Counted from the stretch's first letter, positions 1 through 5,357 are shown. The stretch is 5,510 nt of DNA from CAZNJQ01 sp964573545 (GCA_964573545.1 CAZNJQ010000030.1:1-5510); one strand, 5' to 3'. Numbers and translations: made by a program. The notes: generated from the letters alone by a model not told the origin.

Positions 1-81
1 GGGCAGGTGGCGAAATGGCATACGCGCATGGCTTAGGACCATGTGGGGAAACCCGTGGGAGTTCAAGTCTCCCCCTGCCCA
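1..81 (+). tRNA. tRNA-Leu (anticodon UAG)
   Basis: The full class II cloverleaf can be folded by eye. The acceptor stem is GGGCAGG (1-7) with CCTGCCC (74-80), seven perfect pairs. The D stem is GCG (10-12) with CGC (23-25) and the loop carries the conserved GG. The anticodon stem is CATGG (27-31) with CCATG (39-43), and the loop CTTAGGA gives anticodon TAG at 34-36, which reads CUA leucine codons. The long variable arm pairs GGG (46-48) with CCC (52-54), as expected for tRNA-Leu. The T arm is GGGAG, TTCAAGT, CTCCC (57-73). A81 is the discriminator base expected for leucine. The next bases are CAA, so the 3' CCA is not encoded and must be added by the CCA-adding enzyme. Confidence 0.96.
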
Positions 82-85
82 CAAT

Positions 86-113
86 TTGACTTTTTATCTC
101 TTTATGGTAAAAA
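86..113 (+). promoter_or_regulatory. Weak candidate promoter for the SPFH gene
   Basis: In the 78-base spacer between the tRNA and the SPFH start, TTGACT (86-91) is a good -35 match. Sixteen bases downstream lies TAAAAA (108-113), a poor -10. Transcription would begin near 120, about 40 bases before the ATG. The alternative is read-through from the tRNA promoter, since no terminator hairpin separates the tRNA from the gene. Confidence 0.25.
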
Positions 114-159
114 GCAACAAGAGACCGTATCGTCTTTGAAAACGAAAGCGAGGAATATC

Positions 160-996
160 ATGTGGCTGCCACCGAAAGAATTGGTGCTTGGCACTGGCTT
201 AGGAATTGCCGCTCTCTGGTACCTGACACAATACTGTCTTGTTTTTACACCCAAGAAGCAGGTAATGCTTGTCATGAATCGGCTTCGCTCCGACGAAAAA
301 GGAGAAGCGCTGATTCGGGTCGTTAAATCGGGACTGCATTTCAAATTTCCTTGGGAGGAAACAAGCGCAAGCGACGACGGGCTTTTTTCGCTTCAGAAGA
401 TTCGCACCAACTTTGATGTGCAGTGTCCGTCAAAAGACGGCCCGATCATCAAGGTCACTGGCGGCTTCACATACGCCCCTGATCCGGACAACCTCATTGG
501 CTATTATGTCTCACGAAACGTCGCGGGCAAAAAAGTCCTCGACAGTGTGCAAGGATACCTTTCCGGTAAAATATCCGAGAAAGAGGCAGTTTCCATTAGA
601 AACGCCATGGGCGAGCTCAGCGAGAGCGCGACTAACTATTTTTCCAAAGAACATAGAAGTACGGAGGAAGAAAAGAAGGGGTGCGATGTCGTCACTAAAA
701 TCGAGCAAGCATGCGGTATCATCTTCGAAGAGCTTACAATTGCAGACGTTGTGTTCGAGGATAAGTTCCAGGGAGCGCGCACAACAAAAGCGGTCATGGA
801 AACACTCGAGAAAACCGCTGCGCAACTCAAAGAAACCGGTATTAACGGCCAGTCCGCGCTTGATGCTACGCTGGTCGTACACGGGAGCGTAGAGAGAAAA
901 GTCGTGGAAAATGTCATCCGTGCTGAAGGGCAAGGCATTAACGGATTCGTCGAAACCCTCCAGGGAATATTCTCGGGAAGAGGAAGGAGCGATTAA
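160..996 (+). CDS. SPFH/band-7 domain membrane protein (stomatin/prohibitin-like)
   Basis: Predicted 278-residue protein with one N-terminal membrane segment (about residues 9-29), followed by an SPFH/band-7 type domain (about 30-220). Features resembling the family are the GLHFKFPWEE stretch just after the first strand, the FDVQCPSKDG and GGFTYAPDPDNL strands, a helical segment around GELSESATNYF, and FEELTIADVVFEDKFQ followed by ARTTKAVMETLEKTA. SPFH proteins form large membrane-bound oligomeric rings or cages that organise lipid domains and often control membrane proteases; the partner here is unknown. The C-terminal tail is short and lacks the long coiled coil of flotillins. The frame is open back to 43, but that stretch lies inside the tRNA; ATG160 is the first ATG clear of it and has AGGAA (151-155) at suitable spacing. 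The stop codon abuts the start of the next gene, so the two are probably one transcript and may act together. Family assignment is from motif pattern; the exact subfamily is uncertain. Confidence 0.82.
   Translation: MWLPPKELVLGTGLGIAALWYLTQYCLVFTPKKQVMLVMNRLRSDEKGEALIRVVKSGLHFKFPWEETSASDDGLFSLQKIRTNFDVQCPSKDGPIIKVTGGFTYAPDPDNLIGYYVSRNVAGKKVLDSVQGYLSGKISEKEAVSIRNAMGELSESATNYFSKEHRSTEEEKKGCDVVTKIEQACGIIFEELTIADVVFEDKFQGARTTKAVMETLEKTAAQLKETGINGQSALDATLVVHGSVERKVVENVIRAEGQGINGFVETLQGIFSGRGRSD
981..989 (+). promoter_or_regulatory. Strong ribosome binding site for the 997-1557 gene
   Basis: AGGAAGGAG lies inside the last codons of the SPFH gene and ends seven bases before ATG997. It fixes that start and shows that this genome does use Shine-Dalgarno initiation, which contrasts with the minus-strand genes. 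Confidence 0.7.
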
Positions 997-1557
997 ATGA
1001 GTAAGAAGGACGAAAAAGAGAGCGAGAGGCCGAAAGGAAAAGAGGGTTCTGCGCCCGTATCGGAAGAAGTACTTCAGCAAATTGCCGAGACGAAAAGACG
1101 TGAGGGGTATCGACAACAAGCACGTGACGCGATTGGTGGTATCCGGAAAGTTGCCGGCATCGCCGCACTCGCAATCCTCGCGCTCGCGACATGGATGTAT
1201 GCATCAGATTCATATCAAAAGAGCGTTTTGGAGAAACAAGACGCAGGACGACGCGCCGCAGACGCACGCGTGAAGGAGCAGAAAACGTGGAACAACTGCG
1301 TGAGGCTTCCTGTCCGCGGAAGTACGACGATTATCGCGAAACCAGGTGCCCCATCGCAGTGCTATGTGATGGAGTACGGCCAGATGTTCCGCTTCGACGC
1401 CGATCAGTGCATCGAGGTGCGATGGATAAACGGGAGAAAGACGAGCTACTGTCCCGGCACCATCACGCATCTGCCGACACTCGACAATCCGGCATTCAAG
1501 GTTGTCTCCGCTTCCGGACGAGACGTCTACGTAACCGTCCGTACGGAACCATATTGA
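997..1557 (+). CDS. Single-pass membrane protein with a four-cysteine outer domain, unknown function
   Basis: I do not recognise this 186-residue protein. The N-terminus (1-49) is very rich in Lys, Glu and Arg and reads as a cytoplasmic, partly helical tail. A single hydrophobic helix follows at about 50-69, rich in Ala, Leu and Ile. Positive charges before the helix predict the N-terminus inside and the C-terminus outside. A charged, helix-prone linker (70-96) leads to a compact domain of about 90 residues that looks beta-rich and carries four cysteines at 101, 122, 138 and 152. These could form two disulfide bonds outside the membrane, though a metal site cannot be excluded. Its ATG directly follows the SPFH stop with no spacer and has a strong Shine-Dalgarno, so the two genes are almost certainly co-expressed. 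By analogy with SPFH/partner gene pairs it may be a membrane partner of the SPFH protein; that is inference. A strong terminator follows its stop codon. Confidence 0.82.
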   Translation: MSKKDEKESERPKGKEGSAPVSEEVLQQIAETKRREGYRQQARDAIGGIRKVAGIAALAILALATWMYASDSYQKSVLEKQDAGRRAADARVKEQKTWNNCVRLPVRGSTTIIAKPGAPSQCYVMEYGQMFRFDADQCIEVRWINGRKTSYCPGTITHLPTLDNPAFKVVSASGRDVYVTVRTEPY

Positions 1558-1575
1558 AATATTTTAAACAAAGCA

Positions 1576-1609
1576 CCCCGTCGCGCGCGAGCGACGGGGT
1601 TTTTCTTTT
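1576..1609 (+). terminator. Strong intrinsic terminator, probably bidirectional
   Basis: A perfect 9-base-pair stem CCCCGTCGC (1576-1584) with GCGACGGGG (1591-1599) encloses a 6-base loop, and TTTTTCTTTT follows (1600-1609). On the minus strand the same hairpin is followed by TGCTTTGTTT, a weaker T-rich tail. It therefore ends the plus-strand unit and may also end the convergent pilin operon, whose last stop is at 1638. The stem plus T tract is clear; function on the minus strand is inferred. Confidence 0.9.
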
Positions 1610-1637
1610 GCTTTGATACGGTTCTTCGCCGTAAAAC

Positions 1638-1928
1638 CTATGGACACCCTATCGTGTTGGCGATAATCCGGATGATAGAGAATGCCGCGAGCATAATAAA
1701 CATACCGAGCACTCCCCAGAGCATATGCTGACGCCCCTTCTCCCGCTCCGCTTCGACGTCCGCCTGCCAGATGTATTGCGCAACGCCCCAGAGGAAAAAG
1801 ATGAGTGCAAGCGCGAAGAGCCCCGCGATCAGAGGGTCCAGTATATATTGATATATCCTCGCGAGAAGGGCGCCAACGACGCTACTTCCAGCGGGAACAC
1901 ATCCGATTGTGTCACCAAAGAAACCCAT
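1638..1928 (-). CDS. T4SS pilin-like (VirB2/TrbC-type) two-helix membrane protein, 96 aa
   Basis: Last and shortest member of the paralogue series. Membrane helix 1 is about residues 33-53 (ends FFLWGVAQYI), then a charged loop (54-68, with EAEREKGRQ) and helix 2 (about 70-90, begins MLWGVLGMFIM). This matches the siblings' pattern of a WGVA helix end, a Lys/Glu/Arg loop, then a WGV-G-F helix. The charged loop is expected in the cytoplasm with both ends outside. Unlike the two adjacent paralogues it has no cleavable signal peptide; the N-terminus is a Gly/Ser-rich segment with Cys10, and Cys95 is the penultimate residue. Both cysteines would face outside and could form a disulfide. The gene starts 21 bases after the previous stop and has no Shine-Dalgarno. 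A pilin or pore subunit is inferred from family resemblance only. Confidence 0.82.
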   Translation of the reverse strand: MGFFGDTIGCVPAGSSVVGALLARIYQYILDPLIAGLFALALIFFLWGVAQYIWQADVEAEREKGRQHMLWGVLGMFIMLAAFSIIRIIANTIGCP

Positions 1929-1949
1929 AAAACAAGCGATTAGGGACTA

Positions 1950-2282
1950 TTATTGAACCTTTGGCAGAGGAATTGTCGTCTGCTGCTGAACGCCGGTGAA
2001 TTGCTGAAGAAGCGCGACAATACCCCAGACTGACACAATGAAGAAAAGGCCGATGACGCCATAAACCATGACGTTCCTCGCCTCCTCCTTTTTCTCATCA
2101 TCTTTCGCGGTGATGTATTTCGCAACGCCCCAGATGAAGTAGATAAGCGCAAGTGTTATAACAAGCGGAACAATCGCATTTACAATTGCTGTCGTTTTCT
2201 CGATGACCGTAAGAAAAGGGTTCTGCGCCGCAACAAGAAGCGGAAACGCGAGCAACCCGATCGATGTTGGAAGATATCTCAT
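1950..2282 (-). CDS. T4SS pilin-like (VirB2/TrbC-type) two-helix membrane protein, 110 aa
   Basis: Residues 1-20 look like a signal peptide with a hydrophobic core (IGLLAFPLLVAA) and likely cleavage near VAA-Q. The mature protein has helix 1 at about 37-57 (ends LIYFIWGVAKYI), a charged loop (58-70, KDDEKKEEAR) and helix 2 at about 71-92 (VYGVIGLFFIVSVWGIV), then a Gln/Thr/Pro-rich tail. Helix 2 is nearly identical in pattern to the 144-residue upstream neighbour, so these are the closest pair of the series. VirB2/TrbC pilins share this design of signal peptide, two helices and a short charged cytoplasmic loop; CPR genomes commonly carry such genes in tandem. The gene starts 66 bases after the previous stop in an AT-rich spacer containing a direct repeat, and no Shine-Dalgarno is visible. 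Function beyond pilin-like is unknown. Confidence 0.85.
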   Translation of the reverse strand: MRYLPTSIGLLAFPLLVAAQNPFLTVIEKTTAIVNAIVPLVITLALIYFIWGVAKYITAKDDEKKEEARNVMVYGVIGLFFIVSVWGIVALLQQFTGVQQQTTIPLPKVQ

Positions 2283-2348
2283 ATGCTTTTGATAATTGAT
2301 TAATTTGATAATTATTTTGTACGACCTTATTGGTTGTTGAATCGTGTA
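2283..2348 (-). promoter_or_regulatory. AT-rich spacer with possible internal promoter or operator
   Basis: This 66-base spacer upstream of the 110-residue pilin-like gene is far richer in A and T than its surroundings. Read on the minus strand it holds TTCAAC and, 17 to 19 bases later, the -10-like AAAATA/AATAAT, followed by a 10-base direct repeat. No hairpin-plus-T terminator for the upstream gene is seen. A secondary promoter is plausible but not demonstrated. Confidence 0.3.
2288..2313. repeat. 10-bp direct repeat, period 16, upstream of a pilin-like gene
   Basis: TTTGATAATT occurs at 2288-2297 and again, identically, at 2304-2313, separated by GATTAA. The copies end six bases upstream of the start codon of the minus-strand gene at 2282. 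A repeat period of 16 puts the copies on roughly opposite-to-adjacent helix faces (1.5 turns). It could be a regulator site or an element of a leader RNA, but in an AT-rich spacer it could also be chance. Confidence 0.6.
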
Positions 2349-2783
2349 TTAAAGACTCAAATTAAGGTTGAGACCCGACCGGGATGCGCCGATGCCGAAC
2401 GTCTGTGCAACCACATTCACAATGCCCCAGACCGATACCATGACGAATAATCCGATAACACCCCAGATCATGAGTTGGCGCCCTTCTTCGCGCTTACTTG
2501 AATCATCGGCCGCAAGGATGAACTTCGCGACGCCATACAAGAATCCTACAAGCGCTACGCCAATGATAAGCGGAATGAGTGCGTTCAATATCTGTATAAA
2601 GCGGTCAATAAGCTGAAAGAGATTGCTCACCCGCCCACCCTGTCCAAAACTGAAAGAAAGATCTCCAAATGTGCCCGATACGGATGGCTTCTGCGCGAGC
2701 GCATACTGAACGCCGCTCGTTGCGTATATGAAAAGAGTTCCCAGCGTATAGTATATTTTTCTGCATCGTGAAAGAAAATTCAT
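2349..2783 (-). CDS. T4SS pilin-like (VirB2/TrbC-type) two-helix membrane protein, 144 aa
   Basis: Residues 1-30 read as a signal peptide: basic start (RCRK), hydrophobic stretch and likely cleavage after ALA, just before Gln31. A 35-residue Ser/Gly/Phe-rich segment (31-66) is specific to this copy and would face outside. Helix 1 is about 69-91 (ends GFLYGVAKFILAA), then the charged loop DDSSKREEGRQ (93-103) and helix 2 at about 105-127 (IWGVIGLFVMVSVWGIV), followed by a short Gly/Asn/Leu tail. The core is that of VirB2/TrbC-like pilins and is the closest match to the 110-residue neighbour. The start lies 64 bases after the previous stop; that spacer has an AT-rich patch, and no Shine-Dalgarno precedes the ATG. 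The extended N-terminal segment could give this subunit a distinct role such as a surface-exposed or tip form, which is speculation. Confidence 0.86.
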   Translation of the reverse strand: MNFLSRCRKIYYTLGTLFIYATSGVQYALAQKPSVSGTFGDLSFSFGQGGRVSNLFQLIDRFIQILNALIPLIIGVALVGFLYGVAKFILAADDSSKREEGRQLMIWGVIGLFVMVSVWGIVNVVAQTFGIGASRSGLNLNLSL

Positions 2784-2847
2784 TGTCGTCTATTATTTTA
2801 TAAATGCATTGAGTGGTTCGCGTTATTATGCCGCAATCGCGTGATGA
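2784..2847 (-). promoter_or_regulatory. 64-base spacer with weak -10-like element
   Basis: Read on the minus strand, the bases just upstream of the 144-residue gene contain TATAAA (plus-strand 2797-2802) and the overlapping TAAAAT, either of which could be a -10 box. No acceptable -35 is seen at 16-18 bases. No terminator follows the upstream reading frame. An internal promoter is possible but weakly supported; read-through from upstream is the simpler view. Confidence 0.2.
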
Positions 2848-3342
2848 TCATCGCCGTATCTGTTCTATGGTACCACCGATAGCCTTCGCGAGCACCCATG
2901 CGCCGAGAAGTACTGCGGTACCGACAACTGTCCACATGAATGTGGATTTTGCCTGCTTGATCTGATCAACATCACCCCGCGCAAAAACAAAGAGAAAGCC
3001 GGAATAAATGAGGAAAAANNNNNNNNNNNNNNNNNNNNNNNNNNNNNNNNNNNNNNNNNNNNNNNNNNNNNNNNNNNNNNNNNNNNNNNNNNNNNNNNNN
3101 NNNNNNNNNNNNNNNNNNCGCGCGGACATATAGAGCCATCCTGCCCATGCAAAGAGGAGCGCGGCAACCGATGTCCCTGTCACGATAATGAAATCAATAA
3201 CGCGCTGTATGAGCGTTATCAATTCCTCGAAACCGCAGTTGTTGGTACACGGCACGATGCCACCCTGCGCCGATGCAAGAAGCGGCACAAGGAGCGCAAC
3301 ACTGACAGCGCCGGCCGCGAGTATGTGTGCGTACATATTCAT
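2848..3342 (-). CDS. Gap-interrupted pilin-like membrane protein reading frame (probably two genes)
   Basis: As written this is one 164-residue frame, but about 34 residues are N. The upstream part (3121-3342, 74 residues) starts with a signal peptide ending ASA before Gln26, then GGIVPCTNNC with Cys32 and Cys36, and a hydrophobic helix ending GWLYMSA, typical of the N-terminal half of CPR T4SS pilin-like proteins. The downstream part (2851-3018, 56 residues) begins inside a helix, FFLIYSGFLFVFARGD, followed by a charged linker (QIKQAK) and a second helix (WTVVGTAVLLGAWVL), typical of the C-terminal half. Both parts appear to contain the end of helix 1, so they probably belong to two neighbouring paralogues rather than one protein. 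The start is only 3 bases after the binding-protein stop with no Shine-Dalgarno, suggesting coupled translation. A second in-frame ATG lies at codon 3. Confidence 0.65.
   Translation of the reverse strand: MNMYAHILAAGAVSVALLVPLLASAQGGIVPCTNNCGFEELITLIQRVIDFIIVTGTSVAALLFAWAGWLYMSAXXXXXXXXXXXXXXXXXXXXXXXXXXXXXXXXXXFFLIYSGFLFVFARGDVDQIKQAKSTFMWTVVGTAVLLGAWVLAKAIGGTIEQIRR
3019..3118. other. Assembly gap (100 N)
   Basis: Exactly 100 N, the usual placeholder for a scaffold gap of unknown length. The reading frame carried across it is therefore arbitrary, because 100 is not a multiple of three and the true length is not known. It falls inside a tandem array of related genes, a common place for assemblies to break. 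Confidence 0.97.
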
Positions 3343-3345
3343 ATG

Positions 3346-4662
3346 CTATCTGATTGGTTTAGGAATAATAGTCTGTATGCTCGCTGACGCACGGACAACG
3401 GCGTCGGAAATACGCTCTTTGCCGGATACCGTGTTCTCGACCATCGTCTTGAATACAGCGGTTGTTTCTTCGGGAGACGGATCAAACCAACCTCGTGCAG
3501 TGAGCGCACCATTATAGAATATTTTTCCGAAAGCGCTTGGCGGAATATTTCTAAGCAAGTCTCTCCGCGGTGGCGGCAATGCGCTTATCGTCGAGAAGAC
3601 AAAATTAAATTCGGGAGACGTCATAAACGATGCGGCATAAAATGTGGTTGTAGGATTTTTCGAACTTTTGAGAACGGTAATCGCTTGCATATTCCCATAC
3701 GTCATCCGCGCGATCGCGTCTTTCGCCTGCGGCACGGGCGCAATATCGAAATTGAGATGCGGGCTTTTCTTCTCTATATCGTCAAGTTCGCTCGCAAAAC
3801 CGAAATACATCGCAAGGTCCCCCGCTATAAATACATCTTTCGAAGACGGGAGGCTTCTATTCCAGGAGTATGTCGTTTTCGCGGGATTTGAGAACTCGGT
3901 GTAAAACCTGAGCGCGGACTGGGCGGGATTCGTGCTCATGCCGCGATTCTCCGCAAGTACCGACATATATCCACTATCTGTCTTTTCAGTGATAGGATTG
4001 CCGGCCTGAAGAATAAGAAGAGCAAGAATTTCTTTTGCGTGCTCAACATTTGAAAATTCCCCGAACGAAACACCGCTCCGCAAAACATTCCGCGCATTGT
4101 CTATCTTCGTCAGCATCGGGACAAGGGTGAAAAACTCATCCCACGTCGCCGGAGGAACGGAAATACCCGCCGACGAGAACATGTCGCGGTTCCAATACAT
4201 CACGAGGGGATCAACGGAGAATGGAAGCCCCAGGATCCCTTCCGGCACAAGATACAGCTCCCCCTCCTCGACAAATGTGTCGCGGAAACTTCGGACCGAC
4301 ATGTTTTCGTATGGCAGAGGATATGCCTTGTCGGCATGCCGGACGATAAGCTCCTGCGGCAAGAGGATCATGTCGGGGCCGCGCCCGGAGGCAAGCGCTT
4401 CAACAAGATCGTCGTCAAACGTGCGCGCATCCTTCTCGACATAGACGACCTTGAAAAGTCCTTCGTTCGTTCGGTTCATTTCCTCAAGAGGGTCTCTGAA
4501 ATGTTCCGCCGGAAGCGTCCCCCACAATACAGCTTCGCCGCCGACTCCTTCCGGCGCATTTGAAAAGAACGGTATGATGCCGGAGAAAACGCCGACTGCG
4601 AGTAGTGTGAAAAAAATAAAAACTCCGATGACGGCGATCTGGAATGTAGATAGTTTGTGCAT
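3346..4662 (-). CDS. Membrane-anchored extracellular solute-binding protein, family 1
   Basis: A 438-residue protein, normal length for the family-1 (MalE-like) substrate-binding fold. A hydrophobic helix at about 9-31 follows a short basic start. There is no lipobox cysteine or clear cleavage site, so it is probably held in the membrane by this helix with the binding domain outside. Family hallmarks are SGRGPDMILLP (92-102), the PFSVDPLVMYWNRDMF stretch (147-162) followed by VPPATWDEFF (169-178), IAGDLAMYFGF in the C-terminal half, and a following APVPQA and the GNMQAITVLK segment. Such proteins bind sugars, peptides or other ligands for an ABC importer; the ligand cannot be told from sequence. 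No permease or ATPase gene is visible beside it. Instead pilin-like genes begin 3 bases downstream, suggesting that here the binding domain serves the pilin-like assembly. It starts 33 bases after the methyltransferase stop, and only a distant AGG is seen upstream of the ATG. Confidence 0.88.
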   Translation of the reverse strand: MHKLSTFQIAVIGVFIFFTLLAVGVFSGIIPFFSNAPEGVGGEAVLWGTLPAEHFRDPLEEMNRTNEGLFKVVYVEKDARTFDDDLVEALASGRGPDMILLPQELIVRHADKAYPLPYENMSVRSFRDTFVEEGELYLVPEGILGLPFSVDPLVMYWNRDMFSSAGISVPPATWDEFFTLVPMLTKIDNARNVLRSGVSFGEFSNVEHAKEILALLILQAGNPITEKTDSGYMSVLAENRGMSTNPAQSALRFYTEFSNPAKTTYSWNRSLPSSKDVFIAGDLAMYFGFASELDDIEKKSPHLNFDIAPVPQAKDAIARMTYGNMQAITVLKSSKNPTTTFYAASFMTSPEFNFVFSTISALPPPRRDLLRNIPPSAFGKIFYNGALTARGWFDPSPEETTAVFKTMVENTVSGKERISDAVVRASASIQTIIPKPIR

Positions 4663-4695
4663 GAAATGGTGCGACCTAATTGATAACAGGCGGCA

Positions 4696-5310
4696 TCAGG
4701 CGCCAAAATGGGCACTGCGGTCTTTTTGCTCCGGTTTCCGTAAGACAATACCGTAATGATGCGCCCCTGCGGAGATACTCCGCTCATACATGAATCCGAC
4801 CCGTTCAAAAATTTCCCGCGCATCATCCTCTCCGATGACATCGCGAGGGTGCGGACCCAAGCCCCCGAATGAATCAATCCAGTCTATAATGCACGCGCGG
4901 CCCCCGGGGACGACGATCCGAAAGGCCTCGCGAGCGGCCGCGTCTTTATCGTGGACTTGGAACAAAGCATTCGAGATAAGAGCAAGATCGACGGAATCAC
5001 GACGCAATTTCGTCCCTTCCGGTCTCTCAATGTCCCCCCAGATCACTTCGACATTCGAGAGACGCGCTTCCCGCGCCGCGCCCGCTATCTTGTCGAGAAG
5101 CTGTTTCTGCACGTCAATCGCATACACCCGTCCTCCCCTGCCGACTGCGCGCGCAAGTGCCATGGTATACGCTCCGCTCCCCGCACCCATATCAGCGGCA
5201 ACGCGTCCTTCTCCGACGACGAGTTGCTCAACATTATTCTCTGGATCTGCAAACATAAAATTACGTGTAACTCTCAAGTGAACGTTAATCGTGAGCACAC
5301 TGTCTCTCAT
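4696..5310 (-). CDS. Class I SAM-dependent methyltransferase
   Basis: About 204 residues with a Rossmann-type methyltransferase core. Numbering from the GTG at 5313: motif I is AADMGAGSGAYT (39-50), the acidic end of strand 2 is VYAIDVQ (63-69), motif II is VIWGDIERP (90-98), motif IV is VDLALISNALFQVHD (108-122), and REAFRIVVPGGRACIIDW (128-145) covers the post-motif helix and strand 5. GLGPHP (151-156) follows, and HHYG near the C-terminus may help to form the active site. It uses S-adenosylmethionine, but the acceptor cannot be inferred; the overall pattern is UbiE-like, of the small stand-alone kind. ATG5310 is chosen because AGGG (5318-5321) lies seven bases upstream; the preceding codon is GTG (5313). 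The family's usual start, a Met-Phe-x-x-Pro-x-x-Asn segment, corresponds to ATG5256, which lacks a ribosome site, so a 186-residue form remains possible. A candidate promoter lies at 5358-5384. Confidence 0.88.
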   Translation of the reverse strand: MRDSVLTINVHLRVTRNFMFADPENNVEQLVVGEGRVAADMGAGSGAYTMALARAVGRGGRVYAIDVQKQLLDKIAGAAREARLSNVEVIWGDIERPEGTKLRRDSVDLALISNALFQVHDKDAAAREAFRIVVPGGRACIIDWIDSFGGLGPHPRDVIGEDDAREIFERVGFMYERSISAGAHHYGIVLRKPEQKDRSAHFGA

Positions 5311-5357
5311 CACCCTGCCCTGCAGTGAAACATCTCCTGTGGTGCCACTATATTCTT

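Noticed and set aside
1..81. tRNA-Leu as an integration (att) site for a mobile element
   Set aside because: No second copy of the tRNA 3' end and no integrase, transposase or phage gene are visible in the window.
43..159. Upstream extension of the SPFH reading frame to ATG43
   Set aside because: This ATG lies inside the variable-arm region of a perfectly folding tRNA-Leu, and the extra 39 residues do not resemble the family N-terminus. ATG160 has a ribosome binding site.
413..892. 159-residue plus-strand frame inside the SPFH gene
   Set aside because: Serine/arginine-rich out-of-frame translation of the SPFH gene, without recognisable structure.
511..1119. 202-residue minus-strand open frame opposite the SPFH gene and its neighbour
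   Set aside because: It is antisense to two well-supported genes, crosses their junction and has no recognisable domain or ribosome site.
1617..1633. Small hairpin TACGG / CCGTA between the terminator and the last pilin-like stop
   Set aside because: Only five base pairs with a seven-base loop and no T tract on either strand; the strong terminator next to it is sufficient.
2843..2852. 10-bp palindrome GATGATCATC over the stop codon of the gapped reading frame
   Set aside because: Mostly coding-derived, too short for a terminator, and with no following T tract.
1638..3342. Tandem pilin-like genes as recent nucleotide-level duplications
   Set aside because: Similarity is seen in protein pattern only; no long DNA repeats are visible between the copies, so the duplications are old.
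4476..4877. 133-residue minus-strand frame bridging the methyltransferase and binding-protein genes
   Set aside because: Out of frame with both genes it overlaps, and both of those carry clear family motifs.
4790..5281. 163-residue plus-strand frame opposite the methyltransferase
   Set aside because: Shadow of the methyltransferase codons; Ser/Arg/Pro-rich with no motif.
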